DNA from: CAYUYV01 sp050331455
GTDB taxonomy: Bacteria; Pseudomonadota; Alphaproteobacteria; JAJFIK01
NCBI GenBank assembly: GCA_050331455.1
Contig: JBHJGV010000095.1
Span: 1 to 15,932, forward strand
DNA length: 15,932 bases
Direction of reading: 5' to 3'
Position 1 is the first letter of the stretch; every line of letters begins with the position of its first letter. Position numbers and translations under genes: made by a program. Under the pieces are notes generated by a model, which saw only the letters and a list, made by a program, of their open reading frames with translations, was not told the DNA's origin and searched no databases. Below are positions 8,253 through 15,130 of this stretch, in pieces.

Positions 8253-8901
8253 CCCCGAATTTTGACAACAGGGCTTGTTCCTCCGCAAGACAGGCGGCAA
8301 AGCTCGGCCGCGCCAGCATACGTTGGAAATGGGCCGTCAGGCTGGGATAGGTCCCGGCGGCTGCCATGTAGCCCGTGTGCCGAAGATTGACGAGCTGGGA
8401 CGCCACGGCGATATCGGCAATTGACAGGGCCTCGCCGACGAAATGGGTGCGGCCGGTGATTTCCCCTTCCAGATAAGCGAGATAGCGCGGCAGACGCTCC
8501 TCGCAGGTCTTGCGGGCGGCGGCGTGGTCGGGCTCCTTGCCCATGAGCCGCGAGACCACCACGGGGCGGAAACAGCCCAGCCCGATGGCACCGGCAAATT
8601 CGCTGTCGGCATATTCCTCGAACCACAGTGCTCGGCCGAAATCGAAGGGCACCCGGGGGTAAAGGGCCGGGTCGGGCGAGCGCTTTTCCAGATAACCGCA
8701 GATGGCCGAGGAATCCGGAAGGGTCGCGTGCCCATCCTTGAGGACCGGGATGCGCTTGAGCGGGCTGATGGCCAGGAACCAGTCGGGCGGATTGAAGACA
8801 TTCACCTGGTCCAGCGTGTAATCGAGGCCCTTCTCGGCCAGCACGATCCGCACCTTGCGCACGAAAGGCGACAGGCTCGATCCATAAAGCGTGATCGTCA
8901 T
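8242..8901 (-). CDS. Glutathione S-transferase family protein
   Basis: 219 aa. The N-terminal thioredoxin-like domain shows LYGSSLSPFVRKVRIVLAEK, the cis-proline loop KRIPVLKDG and the glutathione-binding LPDSSAICGYLE. The C-terminal helical domain contains the N-capping motif ALSIADIAVASQL. The candidate activating residues are the serines in GSSLSP, as in Ser/Cys-type bacterial GSTs. The substrate is unknown. ATG 8901 has AGGAG 7 nt upstream; the frame continues upstream into the MscS gene, but those residues lack GST character. The MscS stop lies 25 bp upstream, so the two are probably co-transcribed. Confidence 0.93.
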   Translation of the reverse strand: MTITLYGSSLSPFVRKVRIVLAEKGLDYTLDQVNVFNPPDWFLAISPLKRIPVLKDGHATLPDSSAICGYLEKRSPDPALYPRVPFDFGRALWFEEYADSEFAGAIGLGCFRPVVVSRLMGKEPDHAAARKTCEERLPRYLAYLEGEITGRTHFVGEALSIADIAVASQLVNLRHTGYMAAAGTYPSLTAHFQRMLARPSFAACLAEEQALLSKFGVTA

Positions 8902-8926
8902 CGGAGATCTCCTCTGGGACCGACCG

Positions 8927-10108
8927 TCAGGCGGTCGCCGGCGTGGACGAGAACGGGTCTGGCACGGAGCCCGTCCGCTGGAGTTGAATGGTCTGGGTCG
9001 GATAGGCGAAAGCGATGCCGGCCTCCTCGAAGGCCCGGTGGATGGCAAGATTGACCGCCTGCTGAATATCCATGAACGTCCCATAGTCGGGCGACAGCAC
9101 GAAATAGACCGTGTCGAAGGTCAACGCGAAATCCCCGTATCCGGAGAAATGACAGCGGCTGAACCGGGTGCCGTCCTGGCCCTCGATGATCCCCTGGATC
9201 ATGCCCGGAATCGCTGCAAGTTTGGCGTGCGGAGTCTCATAGGTCACGCCGAGGGAAAAGCTGATCCGCCGCTCTTCCATCGTGCTGAAATTGCGCAGGG
9301 GGGAGGACATGAGATCCGAGTTGGGCGCGACGATTTCCTCGCCCGTCAGACTGCGGATCCGGGTGGTCTGCAAGCCGATATGCTCGACCGTGCCTAGGGT
9401 GTCGCCGGAGACGATGTAATCCCCGACCGCAAAGGGCTTGTCGAGGATGATCGACAGGGAGCTGAACAGCTCCCGAAAAATACCCTGGGCCGCAAGGCCG
9501 ATGGCGATACCGCCGATCCCGACACCGGCAACGAGCGCCGTGACATTGACCCCCAGATTGTCCAGCACCAGGATCGTCCCGACCACAATCACCGTCAGCC
9601 GCAGGACGGACTGGATCAGGCCCATCGCGTTCTGCAGCCCGGTCGTCGAATCGGGCCGGGATTGGATGTAGTGGCGCAAGCTGCGGATGATGATGTGATA
9701 GATCAGGGTGCCGCCCTGGACAACCGCCGACAGGGTGAAGGCCATGGTAATGATGCGGGATATGCCCGCCGGAACCGTGGCCGCGGCCTGGCTGACCTCC
9801 AGGGACAGCATGGCGAGGAAGATCCATCCGACCCGATTGACGAGGCCCTTGATCAGGAACAGGACCGTTCCCGGGCGCCGGCGGTTCACGGCCGTCAACG
9901 CGCCGTAGATGGTTCCCTGGAGGACCACCAGCACACCAAACACGCTCGCCGCGACCGTGGCCATCAAAATCAGGTCATCCGGCGACGACAGCCAAAGGAC
10001 TATTTCTTCCACAAAGCCCTGCTCGGGCTGCGGCGCCGCCTCGGCGGTCGTCTGGCCGGCAGATTGGAAAGCGCGGGCGGCGTAAAGTGCAGGATCGGCG
10101 GCGGTCAT
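8927..10108 (-). CDS. MscS-family mechanosensitive channel
   Basis: 393 aa. About five hydrophobic helices (roughly 45-70, 83-105, 115-140, 163-183 and 190-215). The last is the Gly/Ala pore helix of the MscS family (TALVAGVGIGGIAIGLAAQ), followed by DKPFAVGDYI and the beta domain (GTVEHIGLQTTRIRSL, then APNSDLMSSPLRNFS). It probably releases solutes on hypo-osmotic shock. A glutamine- and proline-rich region (about residues 15-32) precedes the membrane part. ATG 10108 has AGAGGA 6 nt upstream. It is the first gene of a short unit with GST. It is longer than E. coli MscS (286 aa), with extra N-terminal helices. Confidence 0.93.
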   Translation of the reverse strand: MTAADPALYAARAFQSAGQTTAEAAPQPEQGFVEEIVLWLSSPDDLILMATVAASVFGVLVVLQGTIYGALTAVNRRRPGTVLFLIKGLVNRVGWIFLAMLSLEVSQAAATVPAGISRIITMAFTLSAVVQGGTLIYHIIIRSLRHYIQSRPDSTTGLQNAMGLIQSVLRLTVIVVGTILVLDNLGVNVTALVAGVGIGGIAIGLAAQGIFRELFSSLSIILDKPFAVGDYIVSGDTLGTVEHIGLQTTRIRSLTGEEIVAPNSDLMSSPLRNFSTMEERRISFSLGVTYETPHAKLAAIPGMIQGIIEGQDGTRFSRCHFSGYGDFALTFDTVYFVLSPDYGTFMDIQQAVNLAIHRAFEEAGIAFAYPTQTIQLQRTGSVPDPFSSTPATA

Positions 10109-10234
10109 GGGGTGTCCTCTGGCCGAAAGACGGGTTTCATCCGCCGCCAGTTAAACCCATTCGCCGGGCCGCATCCAGCACGGGACAAAACCATCGCCAT
10201 GGCCCCGCCGAAGGATTCATGGCTGGACGTGCGC
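10109..10234. other. Short gap between protease and MscS genes
   Basis: 126 nt with no gene. One hairpin, GGGTTT (10132-10137) with AAACCC (10153-10158), has a 15-nt loop and lies in the leader of the MscS gene. No convincing -35/-10 pair was found on the minus strand. Confidence 0.35.
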
Positions 10235-11140
10235 CTATTGGGGCCGGGACCAGGGCGCATCCTTGGTGCGGCGGGCAAAGGGGCTTTCCCAGGCGTTGAT
10301 GCTTGCCAGGGGATCGGGCTCGCGGGCGCCGAAGGCACGCACGGTTTCGGGCAGCAGCGTCGCCACCGTGCGCGCCGCGCCGCCCCGCCGCACGGCCACA
10401 TTGACCGCCAGCGCCAGCACGTCCCCGCCGGACAGGCCCAACAGCACCGAGCCCGAACTGCCCCGTTCCACGATGCAGTCGTGGTGAATGAGCGCGGGAT
10501 GGCGTAGATCGCCGGCCGGGTCGAGCAGGGCACAGGCGCGCCGGCGCACCGTCGGGCGCAAGGTCCGGGCCCGGCCGAACGCCACGACCGTCAGCGTGCC
10601 CGGGCGCCGGGCAAGGCCGCGGCGGCGCCAGTCCTCCCCGGTCACCAGCCGGGCGGGCGGCACCGTGTCGCCCAGGGGATCCGCCAGGATCACCACGGCC
10701 CAGTCATGGGCCAGCGCCTCCGGGTCCACGGAAGCGGGCAGGGGATAGTCCGGGGCCACATGGCGCTCGGCGGCCTTGGCATAGAGTTGATTCCCGTCCG
10801 GAGGATAAAGCGCGAAATGGATGAGGGCGGATGAAAAAAAACCGTCTCCGGCCCGGGTCACGAGGCAATGGGCGGCCGTCAGGACCGCATAACGGCCGAT
10901 CAGAACGCCGGTGCAGACGGGCCCGCGATCCGTGATGATGCGGCCCACGGGCAGCGGCGCACCCGAGGGCCCGGCCAGATCCCCAACGTTCTGTCCTGCA
11001 GGGACGCCCTGCCCGGCAGGGGCGCCCTGCCCGGCGGACGCGGCCTGAAGCGGCGCGATGCCCAGGAACAAAGCGAGCGCCGCCGTCGCTGCAAGCGCCT
11101 TTTTTCCGGCAATCCGGACGAAAATGGACGGGACTTTCAA
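10235..11140 (-). CDS. Secreted trypsin-like serine protease
   Basis: 301 aa. An export signal (basic start, hydrophobic core ALAATAALALFLGIAPLQA, likely cleavage near residues 33-36) precedes a Gly/Gln/Pro repeat linker and an S1 chymotrypsin-fold domain. The catalytic triad is visible: His91 (LTAAHC), Asp146 (HDWAVV) and Ser229 (ERGSSGSV, a G-x-S-G-S variant as in V8/Glu-type enzymes). Cys76 and Cys92 fit the conserved disulfide at the His loop. The start is TTG 11140, preceded by GGAGG 5 nt upstream; an ATG a little upstream is out of frame and stops at once. It lies 35 bp after the histidine kinase gene, so it is probably a member of the regulator-kinase operon. The periplasmic target is unknown. 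Confidence 0.88.
   Translation of the reverse strand: MKVPSIFVRIAGKKALAATAALALFLGIAPLQAASAGQGAPAGQGVPAGQNVGDLAGPSGAPLPVGRIITDRGPVCTGVLIGRYAVLTAAHCLVTRAGDGFFSSALIHFALYPPDGNQLYAKAAERHVAPDYPLPASVDPEALAHDWAVVILADPLGDTVPPARLVTGEDWRRRGLARRPGTLTVVAFGRARTLRPTVRRRACALLDPAGDLRHPALIHHDCIVERGSSGSVLLGLSGGDVLALAVNVAVRRGGAARTVATLLPETVRAFGAREPDPLASINAWESPFARRTKDAPWSRPQ
10991..11044 (-). repeat. 18-bp tandem repeats in the protease linker
   Basis: Three adjacent 18-bp units on the plus strand, CTGTCCTGCAGGGACGCC, CTGCCCGGCAGGGGCGCC and a degenerate third, encode a repeated hexapeptide (AGQGAP/AGQGVP type) just after the signal peptide. The number of units could vary between strains. Confidence 0.75.
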
Positions 11141-11175
11141 GGCGTCCTCCGCATTGGGTCCGCGCCGATGCCCGA

Positions 11176-12555
11176 TCAGGCCAGCACCGGCGGCAGCAGA
11201 ATCCTGGCCTGCAAGCCACCCTCGGGCCGATTGCGCAGAGTGACCGTACCGCCGTGCTTCTGGACCATCATTCGGGCGACGGGAAGACCGAGCCCCAGAC
11301 CCCCGGTCTGGGCGTTGCGGGAGCTTTCCAGCCGGGTGAAGGGCTCGAAGACCCGCTCCAGCGCCTCCTCGGGCAGACCGGGGCCATCGTCATCCACGGT
11401 GATTGCGACACCGCGGTCGACCTGGGGCGCAATGGCAATGCGGGCGGCCCCGCCATAGCGGACGGCGTTTTCCGCCAGGTTTCGCACCGCCCGGGTCAAC
11501 GCGCCGGGCCGGCACGGATAGACGATTTGGGGCGCCCCCGTCTCCACCGCCATGCCGAGATCGGCCATGTCGTCGGCGATACTGTCGACAAGGGCTGCAA
11601 GATCCGTGGGCCGCACGGCCTCGTCTTCCGCGTCGGCCCGGGTCAGTGCCACGAGACCATCCGCCATGGTCTGCATTTCATCGAGAATTCGCGCCATACG
11701 GTGCCGGTTTTCCGTATCCTCCACAAATTCCGTACGCAGACGCAAAGCCGTGATCGGCGTGCGCAGATCATGCCCGACGGCGGCCACCATACGCCGCTGA
11801 TCCTCCAGCACCCCATCGAGCCGCCGGCCCATGCGGTTGAAGGCCGAAACGGCGCGGCGCACTTCCTGGGGTCCCTGTTCGGGCAGACTTTCATGGCTGC
11901 GTCCGGTGCCGAGCCGGTCGGCGGCCTCGCCAAGAGCGGCAAGGGGCCGCGTGATGCGCCGGGCAAGCCAAACCATGATGCCGGTCAGGATCAGGGCGGT
12001 GACGGTGGAGACCAGCACGATAATGCCCCCCGGCCGGGGCGGATGGCGGGGGAGATAAACAATGCCCGTGACCCGGTCCCCGGGGCCGAAGCTGACCTCC
12101 ATCAAGACGATGACGGTGCCGCGTCGGGGCCTGCGTCGGGGCCGGCCGATCTGTTCCGACGGATCGAAAAGCCCGCGCCGCGCCGCGACCGCCTCCGCTG
12201 TCACCCCCGTTTCCGCCAGTTGCGCCGTGAGCGTCTGCGCGAAGGCACGGTCGGGACGGGTCATGGCCACAAGACGATCCGGTGCAGGACGGCTCGAGAC
12301 CCGCAGACGCCGGTCGCTCAAACTGCGCAGAAGCGTATCCTGGAGCGCCGGGTCCAACGACCGGGTCAGCCGCACGGCCTCGGCCATGCGGCGGGCAACC
12401 CGCTCCTCAACGGCATCGCGGGCAATCGTCCGACGTTCATCCGTGAACAATAGGATCATGACAAGCTGTGAGACGAGGGTACCCGTCAGGACAAGGATGA
12501 CGATCTGGCCGGCCAGGCTCGCGGGCAGGCGGAACAAGGGATGCCGAAAGGTCAT
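11176..12555 (-). CDS. Membrane sensor histidine kinase (EnvZ-like layout)
   Basis: 459 aa. TM1 is about residues 17-38, the periplasmic sensor 39-176, and TM2 about 177-197. A HAMP linker (ARRITRPLAALGEAADRLG) follows. The dimerisation box AAVGHDLRTPITALRLR carries the phospho-acceptor His262, and the ATPase has the N box (NLAENAVRYGG), D box (VDDDGPGLP), F box (FEPFTRLE) and GGLGLGLPVA. All catalytic motifs are intact. The sensor region contains a strikingly basic run (about 138-145, Arg-rich with Pro). The ATG overlaps the response-regulator stop as ATGA (12552-12555), so the two are translated as a pair. The signal is not identifiable from sequence. Confidence 0.94.
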   Translation of the reverse strand: MTFRHPLFRLPASLAGQIVILVLTGTLVSQLVMILLFTDERRTIARDAVEERVARRMAEAVRLTRSLDPALQDTLLRSLSDRRLRVSSRPAPDRLVAMTRPDRAFAQTLTAQLAETGVTAEAVAARRGLFDPSEQIGRPRRRPRRGTVIVLMEVSFGPGDRVTGIVYLPRHPPRPGGIIVLVSTVTALILTGIMVWLARRITRPLAALGEAADRLGTGRSHESLPEQGPQEVRRAVSAFNRMGRRLDGVLEDQRRMVAAVGHDLRTPITALRLRTEFVEDTENRHRMARILDEMQTMADGLVALTRADAEDEAVRPTDLAALVDSIADDMADLGMAVETGAPQIVYPCRPGALTRAVRNLAENAVRYGGAARIAIAPQVDRGVAITVDDDGPGLPEEALERVFEPFTRLESSRNAQTGGLGLGLPVARMMVQKHGGTVTLRNRPEGGLQARILLPPVLA

Positions 12556-13283
12556 GCCGCCGCGTCCCCCCTCTCCACAGCGGCCGAGAAGCTGTAGCCG
12601 CCGCCCCAGACGGTTTTGATGATCTGAGGATCCTTGGGGTCCTCCTCAATTTTGCGCCGCAGGCGGCTCACCTGGTTGTCGATGGAGCGGTCGAAGGGGC
12701 CCGCATCCCTGCCCCGTGTGAGGTCGAGCAACTGGTCACGGCTGAGCACGATGCGCGGATGGGCGAGAAAGACCATCAGCAGACGGAATTCGCCGGTGCT
12801 CAGGGGCACGGTCACGCCGGTCGCGGTTTCGAGATTGCGTTGGGAGACATGGAGCGTCCAACCGGCGAAACGAAGGGTCTCGGCCTCGGGTGGGCGCTGG
12901 CCTGGTGGCAGGGCGCGGGTGCGCCGGAGGACCGCCTTGATCCGGGCGATCAGCTCCCGGGGGCTGAAAGGCTTCGTGACATAATCGTCCGCCCCCATCT
13001 CCAGGCCCACGATACGGTCCGTCTCCTCGACACGCGCGGTGAGCAGAATGACCGGGACTCCGCTGGTTTCGACAATGGACCGGCACAGGCTGAGGCCGTC
13101 CTCGCCGGGCATCATCACATCCAGTAGAATGAGATCGATCCGGCGCGTTTTGAGGATTTTTCGCGCTTGGGCGGCGGTTTCGGCGGCATTCGCTCTCAGA
13201 CCCTCAGCCTTGAGGGTCCGCACGAGGCTGTCGCGGATGTCGCGGTGGTCGTCGACCACCAGAATATGGGGCGCATCGTCCAT
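12552..13283 (-). CDS. OmpR-family response regulator
   Basis: 243 aa. The receiver domain has the acidic pair Asp11/Asp12, phospho-acceptor Asp55 (LILLDVMMPG), Thr82 and Lys104 (YVTKPFSP). The C-terminal winged helix shows PLSTGEFRLLMVFLAHP, LSRDQLLDLTRGRD, the recognition segment DRSIDNQVSRLRRKIEEDP and the wing IIKTVWGGGYSF. It should bind promoter DNA after phosphorylation by the adjoining kinase. The ATG at 13283 has GTGAGG about 5 nt upstream. It heads the operon regulator-kinase-protease and faces the divergent EF-hand gene across 243 bp, a likely regulatory target by position. Confidence 0.95.
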   Translation of the reverse strand: MDDAPHILVVDDHRDIRDSLVRTLKAEGLRANAAETAAQARKILKTRRIDLILLDVMMPGEDGLSLCRSIVETSGVPVILLTARVEETDRIVGLEMGADDYVTKPFSPRELIARIKAVLRRTRALPPGQRPPEAETLRFAGWTLHVSQRNLETATGVTVPLSTGEFRLLMVFLAHPRIVLSRDQLLDLTRGRDAGPFDRSIDNQVSRLRRKIEEDPKDPQIIKTVWGGGYSFSAAVERGDAAA

Positions 13284-13526
13284 GCCGGCCTCACTGATCT
13301 CGGGCCTGCTTTCCTATCACGCCGCAGCACGGCGCCGGGGCCCCTTTGTCGCAAAATGTATCAGGGCCCGGTCCGGCGACGATTGCTGACCCTTTTCCCC
13401 AATCCCGGCATCAAATCGCGACAGTGGCCCTGTTTCCTCATCGCCGTCGAGACGCCGCCGGGTCTGGTCTTCCTTCCGACCGGCGGTCGTTCCGGCGCCT
13501 TTTTTCCATCTTGAGGAGATACGGAT
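13284..13526. promoter_or_regulatory. Divergent intergenic region, regulator operon / EF-hand gene
   Basis: 243 bp between two divergent start codons must hold both promoters. I see no clean -35/-10 pair on either strand. Noted elements are a spaced direct repeat TTTCCT...GCCG (starting near 13310 and 13429), a palindrome CGACC-GGC-GGTCG (13477-13489) and a good ribosome site for the EF-hand gene (GAGGAG, 8 nt before ATG 13527). Regulator binding is inferred from position only. Confidence 0.45.
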
Positions 13527-14054
13527 ATGACCCTCTTCACACACCGGTTTCGCATTCTGACCCTGACCGCGGCCGCCGGCGCTCTCGGCGTGGTGGCCGT
13601 GCTGGGTGCCGCTCCATCGGCGGCGGAGCAGCCAGGTCGCGGAGGTCCCGGACGCATCGGCGCCCCGGAAGCAATGCTGGAGCGCTTCGATACGGATCAG
13701 GACGGATCGGTCACCCGGGAGGAGGCCGTGGATCTCGTCACGGCGGATCTGGGCGACTTCGACGAGAACAAGGACTCGAGCCTGTCGCTGGAGGAATTCA
13801 ACGGTTTCTGGATGAAGCAAAACCGCCAGCGGATGATCCGGCGCTTCCAGGCTCTCGACCGCGACGGCGACGGCCAGGTGACCCTCGAAGAAGCGCAAAC
13901 CCCCGTCGATCGGCTGTTCAGTGCCGTGGACAAAAATGACGACGGCACCGTGACGGCCGACGAAATCCGCGAGAGCCGCCCCATGGGGCGCGGGCGTCAC
14001 CGGCGCGGCCATGGTGGACCCGGCCGCGATGACGATCCGTGCAGCAACACCTGA
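13527..14054 (+). CDS. Exported EF-hand calcium-binding protein
   Basis: 175 aa. A signal peptide (basic start, core ILTLTAAAGALGVVAVLGAAPSAA cut after about residue 33) suggests periplasmic location. Four EF-hand loops are visible: 55-66 (DTDQDGSVTREE), 79-90 (DENKDSSLSLEE), 111-122 (DRDGDGQVTLEE) and 135-146 (DKNDDGTVTADE). Loops 1, 3 and 4 keep the central Gly; loop 2 has Ser there and may bind weakly. The tail is rich in Arg, His and Gly and ends with a short acidic run and one Cys. The ATG is preceded by GAGGAG. It is divergent from a two-component operon, which fits a calcium- or cation-linked envelope response, though the sequence does not prove that link. Confidence 0.93.
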   Translation: MTLFTHRFRILTLTAAAGALGVVAVLGAAPSAAEQPGRGGPGRIGAPEAMLERFDTDQDGSVTREEAVDLVTADLGDFDENKDSSLSLEEFNGFWMKQNRQRMIRRFQALDRDGDGQVTLEEAQTPVDRLFSAVDKNDDGTVTADEIRESRPMGRGRHRRGHGGPGRDDDPCSNT

Positions 14055-14084
14055 GATGGCTTCCGGCGAATGAGGCTGCGGTGA

Positions 14085-14116
14085 TCGGGCGACGGATCGC
14101 CTGATCCGGCGCCCGA
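14085..14116 (+). terminator. Strong hairpin after EF-hand gene
   Basis: TCGGGCGACGGATC (14085-14098) pairs with GATCCGGCGCCCGA (14103-14116) with one mismatch in 14 bp and a 4-nt loop (GCCT). It begins 30 nt after the EF-hand stop. No U-tract follows, so it may protect the mRNA end or support termination together with the next hairpin. Confidence 0.55.
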
Positions 14117-14137
14117 CATTACGGCTCCCGCCCACAT

Positions 14138-14174
14138 GGTGCCGTGGTTGCGTCCTCCGACGAATCACGGCACC
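14138..14174 (+). terminator. Second hairpin with short pyrimidine tail
   Basis: GGTGCCGTG (14138-14146) pairs perfectly with CACGGCACC (14166-14174). Inside the loop, CGTC/GACG can form a further 4-bp stem. TCTTT follows directly. It is the best candidate for an intrinsic terminator of the EF-hand transcript. Confidence 0.55.
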
Positions 14175-14304
14175 TCTTTGCTATCAGGTCTGGATGCGTT
14201 GCGGATTTGTTCTGCCTGCCGCTCCATCCGCCTTCCCCCGTAAGTTCCGATTCAGTTGCGTATCCCAGGTCGCGGACAGTGCTGTTCCTCCTGTGGGAAG
14301 ACTT

Positions 14305-14323
14305 TTGTCCACATCGTGGATAA
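14305..14323. promoter_or_regulatory. DnaA-box-like inverted pair or operator
   Basis: TTGTCCAC-ATC-GTGGATAA is a 19-bp inverted repeat with a single mismatch between arms. Each 9-mer (TTGTCCACA on plus, TTATCCACG on minus) differs by one base from the DnaA box TTATCCACA. The same pattern could equally be a dimeric repressor operator. Confidence 0.4.
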
Positions 14324-14550
14324 ATCTACTTCTTGGAGAGCGAAAAAGCTGTTTGACACGCACGCGCTGGTGACGGTACCGTTTCTTACGGTTTGGCAAG
14401 GTCTTGTTAACCCTAATGGATGCAAGACAATACCTTTCCGGAGCAAGAGTGTGTCTCGTTGGTACAAGTGTTTCCATGTGAACCGCCCTGTGAAAAAACT
14501 GTCACCTTCTGTGTTTTTTCCGTTGACACATATAAAGATGACAGGCAATA

Positions 14551-14617
14551 CAGATAACAGGTTGGTAACACTGGTTGCCGCAAGGTGAACGCCAAGCATT
14601 GATCGCTTTGTTATCTG
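14551..14617. repeat. Nine-bp perfect inverted repeat, 49-nt spacing
   Basis: CAGATAACA (14551-14559) and TGTTATCTG (14609-14617) are perfect inverted copies within the AT-rich stretch. The function is unknown; the arms could form the base of a stem in RNA or be paired protein sites. Confidence 0.45.
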
Positions 14618-14695
14618 CAAATGTTGAATAGAACTTTTGTTCAGGTGACGGAACGGCAAGTGCTCTTAAGAATTCGTAAGGAGAGTTTTCGACAT

Positions 14696-14950
14696 CGGGA
14701 AGATACGGCGGACCTTTCTTCCCGGCACTGTCGACACGGAATGTGCGACAGGTCTCAGTATCGGCCACCCCACGCCAAATCCCCCCAACCGGCCATTTGC
14801 CGCTTTCAACCCGGCGGCAAAAATTGAGACCCCCCAATGTCGCACATACGCCCGGGGCAGACGATTCACCCCTGCTCGTCTCCCCGGGCCCCCTCCCGCC
14901 CGGACGCAGCCTCCGCCAAGATGCGTCCGGGCCCCCCCCTCTTTCTCTTT
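14696..14950. other. Hairpin-packed block, candidate structured RNA
   Basis: Stems read on plus: A 14696-14702/14718-14724 (7 bp); B 14728-14733/14746-14751 plus an inner 3 bp; C 14741-14757/14825-14847 (17 bp with a 6-nt bulge, exclusive with B); D 14796-14802/14815-14821 (7 bp, inside C); E 14851-14864/14876-14888 (13 bp, one bulged C); F 14898-14908/14922-14932 (11 bp, perfect). F is followed by a pyrimidine tract (14933-14950). Unpaired parts on plus are C-rich; the loop of F contains CCTCC, complementary to Shine-Dalgarno sequences. No open frame explains this. It could be a small RNA, a leader or attenuator of the downstream gene, or a REP/MITE-type repeat. Confidence 0.5.
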
Positions 14951-14971
14951 GTGGCGTTTGGCAATCCTCTG

Positions 14972-14980
14972 TGTTATGAT
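14972..14980 (+). promoter_or_regulatory. Extended -10 element upstream of DUF1329 gene
   Basis: TGTTATGAT matches the TGnTATAAT extended -10 with one mismatch. No proper -35 is seen at normal spacing (a TTGTGG lies 20 nt upstream). Use of this site would give a leader of about 145 nt before ATG 15131. Confidence 0.4.
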
Positions 14981-15130
14981 TGGGGTTGACTGGCCTTTAA
15001 CGGTGTCCCTTGAACGCTCACCGGTCCCGATGCTCTTATCCGCCGATCCCCCGTCTCCCGTGTCATGCCCGGCGGGGTGATTTTGTTGGTGTTCATCCGT
15101 TCCTTGTGGCGACAGGGAAGGAGCCTCCCC

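Larger units (their letters stand above)
14175..14695. other. Low-GC gene-free stretch with inverted repeats
   Basis: No recognisable gene. Hand counting gives 131 G/C in 300 nt (44%) over 14401-14700, against about 70% in the coding lines I counted. Open frames of about 110-135 codons exist on both strands (14256-14588 and 14252-14659), but their products resemble no family. Small inverted repeats are ACCGT/ACGGT (14378-14392), GTCTTG/CAAGAC (14401-14428) and CAGATAACA/TGTTATCTG (14551-14617). Two TTGACA hexamers (14353 and 14523) lack good -10 partners. The base composition suggests transferred DNA or an AT-rich regulatory or unwinding region. Confidence 0.6.

Noticed and set aside
14252..14659. 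Open frames of about 110-135 codons on both strands in the AT-rich stretch
   Set aside because: Neither product shows a recognisable domain, signal peptide or membrane segment pattern, there is no good ribosome site, and the two overlap each other almost fully. They are likely chance frames in low-GC DNA.
14666..14680. CtrA-like site TTAA-GAATTCG-TAAG
   Set aside because: The second half does not match TTAA at the proper position, so it is below what I would call a site.
14175..14950. Calling the region a chromosomal replication origin
   Set aside because: Only one near-consensus pair of DnaA-like boxes is present, and none of the usual alphaproteobacterial origin neighbours (dnaA, hemE, parAB, repABC) is in the window.
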